From contig CAMDRI010000048.1 of assembly GCA_945906725.1 (NCBI GenBank), forward strand, positions 1-34,949: a stretch of DNA of 34,949 nt, read 5' to 3'. The notes beneath the pieces were generated by a model. That model was not told the origin of the DNA and made no database searches. It saw only the letters and a list, made by a program, of their open reading frames with translations. The position numbers and the translations under genes are program-made. Numbering within the stretch: the first letter of the stretch is position 1; each line of letters begins with the position of its first letter. Below are positions 31,982 to 34,949 of the stretch, piece by piece. Source of the stretch: Candidatus Kuenenia stuttgartensis (GTDB lineage: Bacteria; Planctomycetota; Planctomycetia; Planctomycetales; Planctomycetaceae).

Positions 31982-33436
31982 TCAATCCTTCAATTTGTAC
32001 CGCGACCGCAACTCCTTGCGCATCGTTGCGACTGTCGCCGCGTGAGCCGCATCGTTCGCGAGGTTCTTCAACTCGCCCGGATCGGAATCATGATCGTACA
32101 ACTCGATCCCTTTGTCGCCACTGTTCCATTCCGTGAAGCGGTATTGTTCCGTGCGGATCGAGCGGCCGACAACGCTGGGCTTCGTTGTCGGAGCGTTCGT
32201 CTGCGTCGGCGTGCCGCGAGTCACCTGCGTCAGCGCCGGCTTGTCCCATTCGGCCTTCGGATTGTCAAGCAGTGGTTTTAGGCTCTTGCCATCGAGGTTG
32301 CTCGGAGCGGGCAGTCCGCACAGATCGGCGAGCGTCGAATGCAGATCAATGAGCTCGACCGTGCGGCGGCAGACTTGGCCAGCCTGCTTGCTGCCGGGGA
32401 CGGAAATGACCAGGGGCACGCGCGCGGAGTTCTCGAACAGCGACATCTTCTGCCATAGACCGTGCTCGTAGAGGTGATAGCCGTGGTCGCTGAAGAACAC
32501 GACGATTGTCTTGTCCGTCAGCTTCAGCCGGTCGAGCCCGTCGAGCAACTGGCCGACTTGCGCGTCCATGAAGCTGGTTGAGGCGTGATACGCCTGGATC
32601 GCCTGCTTGCGGAGATCGTCGGAGATGTTTTCCTGCTCCTTCTTCGACGACAGGAACGCCGGCTCCGGCACGCCCTCTTTGTAGTTGGGAGCCAGCACCG
32701 GCAGCTTGATCTTGTCGAGCGGGTACATCTCGAACCATTTTTTTGGCGCGACATACGGCGTGTGCGGCCGGAAGAAACCGCAGGCGATAAAGAACGGCTT
32801 GTCGTGATGTTGCTCCATCAGTTTGATCGTGGCAGCAGCGGACTTGCCGTCGGTCTGCTCGGCGTCTTCGCCGTCGGCCGCCAGCCAACTGAGTGTCCCG
32901 CCGAACCGCGCCGGCCCCTTGGCCTTGGGGTTGAGTGTGAAGATTTTCTCTTCGTCGTCTTTGTCGCGGCCGCGCGGGTTGATTCGCTCTTGCCACGACG
33001 GCGGATCGTCCAGCCCGTCGGTCCCAATCTGAGCCGGCACGCCGTAGTGATACAGCTTGCCGACGCGAGCCACGAAGTAGCCCCCCTTCTGAAACCTCTG
33101 CCCCAGCGTGACGTGGTCGGGCACGTTCTTGCGGAACTGCGTCGAGTTCTCAAACACGCCGGTCGAGTCCGGCCGCAGCCCGGTGAGGAACGACGCGCGC
33201 GACGGATTGCACAGCGGAAACTGACAGTACGCCCGCTCGAACCGCACGCCCCGCGCCGCCAGCCGATCAATGTTCGGCGACTTCATCAACGCATCGCCGT
33301 AACAACCCAGCCGCGGACACAAATCGTCCGACACCACAAACAGCACGTTCAAAGACTTCTCCGCCGCCAACAGCGGAGCCACCACCGCCATCAACAACCC
33401 AGCCAACAACACGCGACGAACGCTGCGAGCCAACAT
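31982..33436 (-). CDS. Exported sulfatase, iduronate-2-sulfatase-like
   Basis: Protein of 484 residues. Type I sulfatase that hydrolyses sulfate esters, probably on a sulfated glycan. The formylglycine motif CNPSR (76-80) is present, so maturation by a formylglycine-generating enzyme is expected. Metal ligands are in VVSDDLCPRLGCYG (35-48) and SDHGYHLYEHGLW. The phrase order matches the iduronate-sulfatase-like subgroup. A signal peptide covers about 1-25 (ending PLLAA). The ATG at 33436 is chosen because GGAGG lies 5 nt upstream; the open frame runs 92 codons further but is not protein-like. First gene of the minus-strand envelope cluster. The exact sulfate position and glycan cannot be told from sequence. 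Confidence 0.93.
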   Translation of the reverse strand: MLARSVRRVLLAGLLMAVVAPLLAAEKSLNVLFVVSDDLCPRLGCYGDALMKSPNIDRLAARGVRFERAYCQFPLCNPSRASFLTGLRPDSTGVFENSTQFRKNVPDHVTLGQRFQKGGYFVARVGKLYHYGVPAQIGTDGLDDPPSWQERINPRGRDKDDEEKIFTLNPKAKGPARFGGTLSWLAADGEDAEQTDGKSAAATIKLMEQHHDKPFFIACGFFRPHTPYVAPKKWFEMYPLDKIKLPVLAPNYKEGVPEPAFLSSKKEQENISDDLRKQAIQAYHASTSFMDAQVGQLLDGLDRLKLTDKTIVVFFSDHGYHLYEHGLWQKMSLFENSARVPLVISVPGSKQAGQVCRRTVELIDLHSTLADLCGLPAPSNLDGKSLKPLLDNPKAEWDKPALTQVTRGTPTQTNAPTTKPSVVGRSIRTEQYRFTEWNSGDKGIELYDHDSDPGELKNLANDAAHAATVATMRKELRSRYKLKD

Positions 33437-33590
33437 GCGGACCTCCGGCCAAGTGAGACAAGAAATGGGCCGAAGACTTCTACACGAAGCAGAGTGACAA
33501 AACAGTTTCCGACGAACTCGACGCACCTCACGACAATAAGCGGCCTGTTCTGCCTGGATCGTCGACATGAGTACGAGTTTCACCAGACGG

Positions 33591-33618
33591 TTGACTCTCA
33601 TGTAGCACCTGCTAATGT
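33591..33618 (+). promoter_or_regulatory. Possible promoter of the DUF1559 gene
   Basis: TTGACT (33591-33596) and TAATGT (33613-33618) are separated by 16 nt. The -35 box is a good match and the -10 box is poor. It lies 58 bp before the DUF1559 start, within the 240-bp gap between the divergent sulfatase and DUF1559 genes, where no other gene or repeat was seen. Confidence 0.3.
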
Positions 33619-33676
33619 CCTGGCCTCCTGGCCGAACATCGCAAAGGCTCTGCAACGAATTCGATTGCGGTGCAAC

Positions 33677-34633
33677 ATGCCTCAACTCATCACCTGCCAT
33701 TCGGCCAGTCATCGAGTCTCGCTCTCACATTCACGGCGTTGCGGATTCTCCCTGGTTGAGATTCTGGTCACGCTCGCGATCATCGCAATGCTGATGGCAC
33801 TCATCCTTCCTGTGGTTCAGAGTTCACGACAAGCCGCACGCAAAATCGAATGTCAATCAAATCTTCGACAGATCGGGCTAGCGGTTCAGCAATACCTTGG
33901 AACATCGAATTGTTTCCCTCCGTCGGGAAATGGCGATGAGGCATCTTATCTCGTGAGATTGCTACCGTTTCTGGATCAATCAGCTCTCTACAAGGAGTTT
34001 GATTTCTCCTCGCCAGTCACACAGCAAGTCGGCTTCGCAAAAAAACGCCCCGCTTTATTCGCTTGCCCATCGGATGGAATTGTTGTCAGCGAAATTAACC
34101 GAAATAGCTATGTCGGCAACGTAGGCTGGTATGAGCCAGATAGCTTAAGTCCGCCGTATTTGAATGAACGGCTGACGGGCGTCATTGTTTTTCAAAATGA
34201 CCCGCAGTTTCCGGTTCGCGCGGGAAACGTGAGAGACGGTCTTTCTGCAACGGCCGTAGTGAGCGAATTCTTGTCGACCGTCGAAGGCGATTCGCAACGT
34301 GCGATGTGGCTGGAATCATCGATCAGTGCACAAGTGCTTCCTGGCGAACTTCTCGCCCAGAATTGTTTGTCCGCGACCACATTTTCATATTTCTGGTTTC
34401 GAGGAGGATTGTGGTCTTGTGGCGGATTTCGAGACACACTCTACGACCACCTGTTGCCACCCAATCGTCGAAGTTGCAAATGGGTAATTAACTCTGGCAG
34501 CACGCATCTTGGCGGCGCAAATGTCACATTTTGCGATGGAGCCGTGCGATTCGTCTCGTCGTCTATCGACTCCAAGGCATGGCGTGCTGCCGGGACGAAG
34601 GCTGGGCACGAAACCATCTCAATTCCACAATGA
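33677..34633 (+). CDS. DUF1559 family prepilin-like protein
   Basis: Protein of 318 residues. A type IV pilin-like N-terminus, RRCG|FSLVEILVTLAIIAML, has the prepilin peptidase site after Gly23, Glu at +5 and a hydrophobic helix to about residue 45. A DUF1559 domain follows (SSRQAARKIECQSNLRQIGL, then LFACPSD), ending in the H-x9-DG signature (His277, then DG at 287-288). DUF1559 proteins exist in many copies in planctomycete genomes and are thought to form pseudopili or surface fibres. The leader before the cleavage site is long (23 residues). The start at 33677 is the nearest ATG; the ribosome site is poor, so it could be different. A lipoprotein gene follows 80 bp downstream, a usual pairing. 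Confidence 0.9.
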   Translation: MPQLITCHSASHRVSLSHSRRCGFSLVEILVTLAIIAMLMALILPVVQSSRQAARKIECQSNLRQIGLAVQQYLGTSNCFPPSGNGDEASYLVRLLPFLDQSALYKEFDFSSPVTQQVGFAKKRPALFACPSDGIVVSEINRNSYVGNVGWYEPDSLSPPYLNERLTGVIVFQNDPQFPVRAGNVRDGLSATAVVSEFLSTVEGDSQRAMWLESSISAQVLPGELLAQNCLSATTFSYFWFRGGLWSCGGFRDTLYDHLLPPNRRSCKWVINSGSTHLGGANVTFCDGAVRFVSSSIDSKAWRAAGTKAGHETISIPQ

Positions 34634-34713
34634 GTAGCGTTCGAACGACTCGTTGTCGTTTTTGTTTTCTAAGTACTGTTAGTTTCTGAAGCATTTCAAG
34701 AAGGGAAAATCCG

Positions 34714-34949
34714 ATGACTCAACGATTTCGACACCGGCACCGTGCTTTGATTGCATTGATCTTGTTGTTCGGTTGCTCGAATGAAAACACCGAGAGCTGG
34801 ACGATTACGAATCCGACCGCCGGCCAATTATTCACAATGACCAATGTTGAGGCGGGAATCAATGCGAAGAAAATTTCTGTCAGTGGCGGATGCAGTCTTC
34901 CAAACACGGCTAACAATTTGGCAGTTGGCGATAACAACAACAATTTGGT
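34714..34949 (+). CDS. Small lipoprotein, 3' truncated by window end
   Basis: Only 78 codons are visible and no stop is reached. The start ATG has AAGGGA about 8 nt upstream. The N-terminus is a lipoprotein signal: basic MTQRFRHRHR, hydrophobic ALIALILL, then lipobox LFGC, so Cys21 should be lipidated. The mature part begins SNENTESWTITNPTAGQLFT and looks like a secreted, Asn/Thr-rich beta protein; no domain was recognised. Small lipoproteins directly after DUF1559 genes are common in planctomycetes, but their function is unknown. Confidence 0.75.
   Translation, partial: MTQRFRHRHRALIALILLFGCSNENTESWTITNPTAGQLFTMTNVEAGINAKKISVSGGCSLPNTANNLAVGDNNNNL

Noticed and set aside
32585..33676. Upstream extension of the DUF1559 frame across the sulfatase
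   Set aside because: It is antisense to the sulfatase; a prepilin leader must be near the N-terminus, so the true start is close to 33677.

Overview
The window looks like chromosomal DNA of a planctomycete (Planctomycetota, Pirellulales/Planctomycetales-like). The evidence is the set of families that are strongly expanded in that phylum: a DUF1549/DUF1553 cytochrome (PSD1 type), a DUF1501 Tat protein, a PVC-type CxxCH dehydrogenase with HEAT-like repeats, a CNPSR sulfatase, a DUF1559 pseudopilin-like protein with its H-x9-DG tail, and a CRTAC1-like FG-GAP/UnbV protein. No rRNA, tRNA or CRISPR was seen.

Layout. (1) Positions 1-3971 (+): the end of a MotA/TolQ/ExbB proton-channel gene, two overlapping paralogous single-pass coiled-coil proteins that look like its stator partners, and a GYF_2/trypsin-like membrane protease. 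(2) 4201-6777 (-): a solitary large serine recombinase with its own intrinsic terminator and no visible cargo. (3) 7148-10357 (+): argB-argD-argF for arginine synthesis, preceded by a good sigma70-like promoter; ArgF carries Asp in place of the usual Cys of the HCLP motif. (4) 10426-12282 (+): a membrane-anchored FG-GAP/UnbV protein. (5) 12289-17229 (-): a PqqD-like/site-2-protease/HlyD fusion, a HlyD adaptor and an exported PQQ-type propeller with EF-hands. (6) 17355-18230 (+): an isocitrate lyase/PEP mutase family enzyme. (7) 18249-22183: a DUF218 membrane protein (-), divergent from a PD40 propeller protein (+) with a very long low-complexity tail. (8) 22291-33436 (-): five exported proteins, listed in transcription order: sulfatase, PSD1 cytochrome, DUF1501, PVC-type dehydrogenase-cytochrome and an FMN alpha-hydroxy-acid oxidase. 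This reads as an envelope module for desulfating and oxidising sulfated glycans or their products. (9) 33677-34949 (+): a DUF1559 pseudopilin and a truncated lipoprotein.

The most unusual feature is a dense population of palindromic elements of several unrelated sequence families. Arms are mostly 16-28 bp and loops 10-45 nt. They lie at gene ends (9320-9404, 14524-14620, 15758-15808, 18186-18245, 22191-22257, 23546-23576, 26728-26817, 31883-31969). At least two lie in frame inside coding sequences (24979-25053, 28887-28952). One family occurs twice in this window with conserved arms and unrelated loops. The second candidate for something undescribed is the proton channel with two paralogous stator-like proteins at the left edge.
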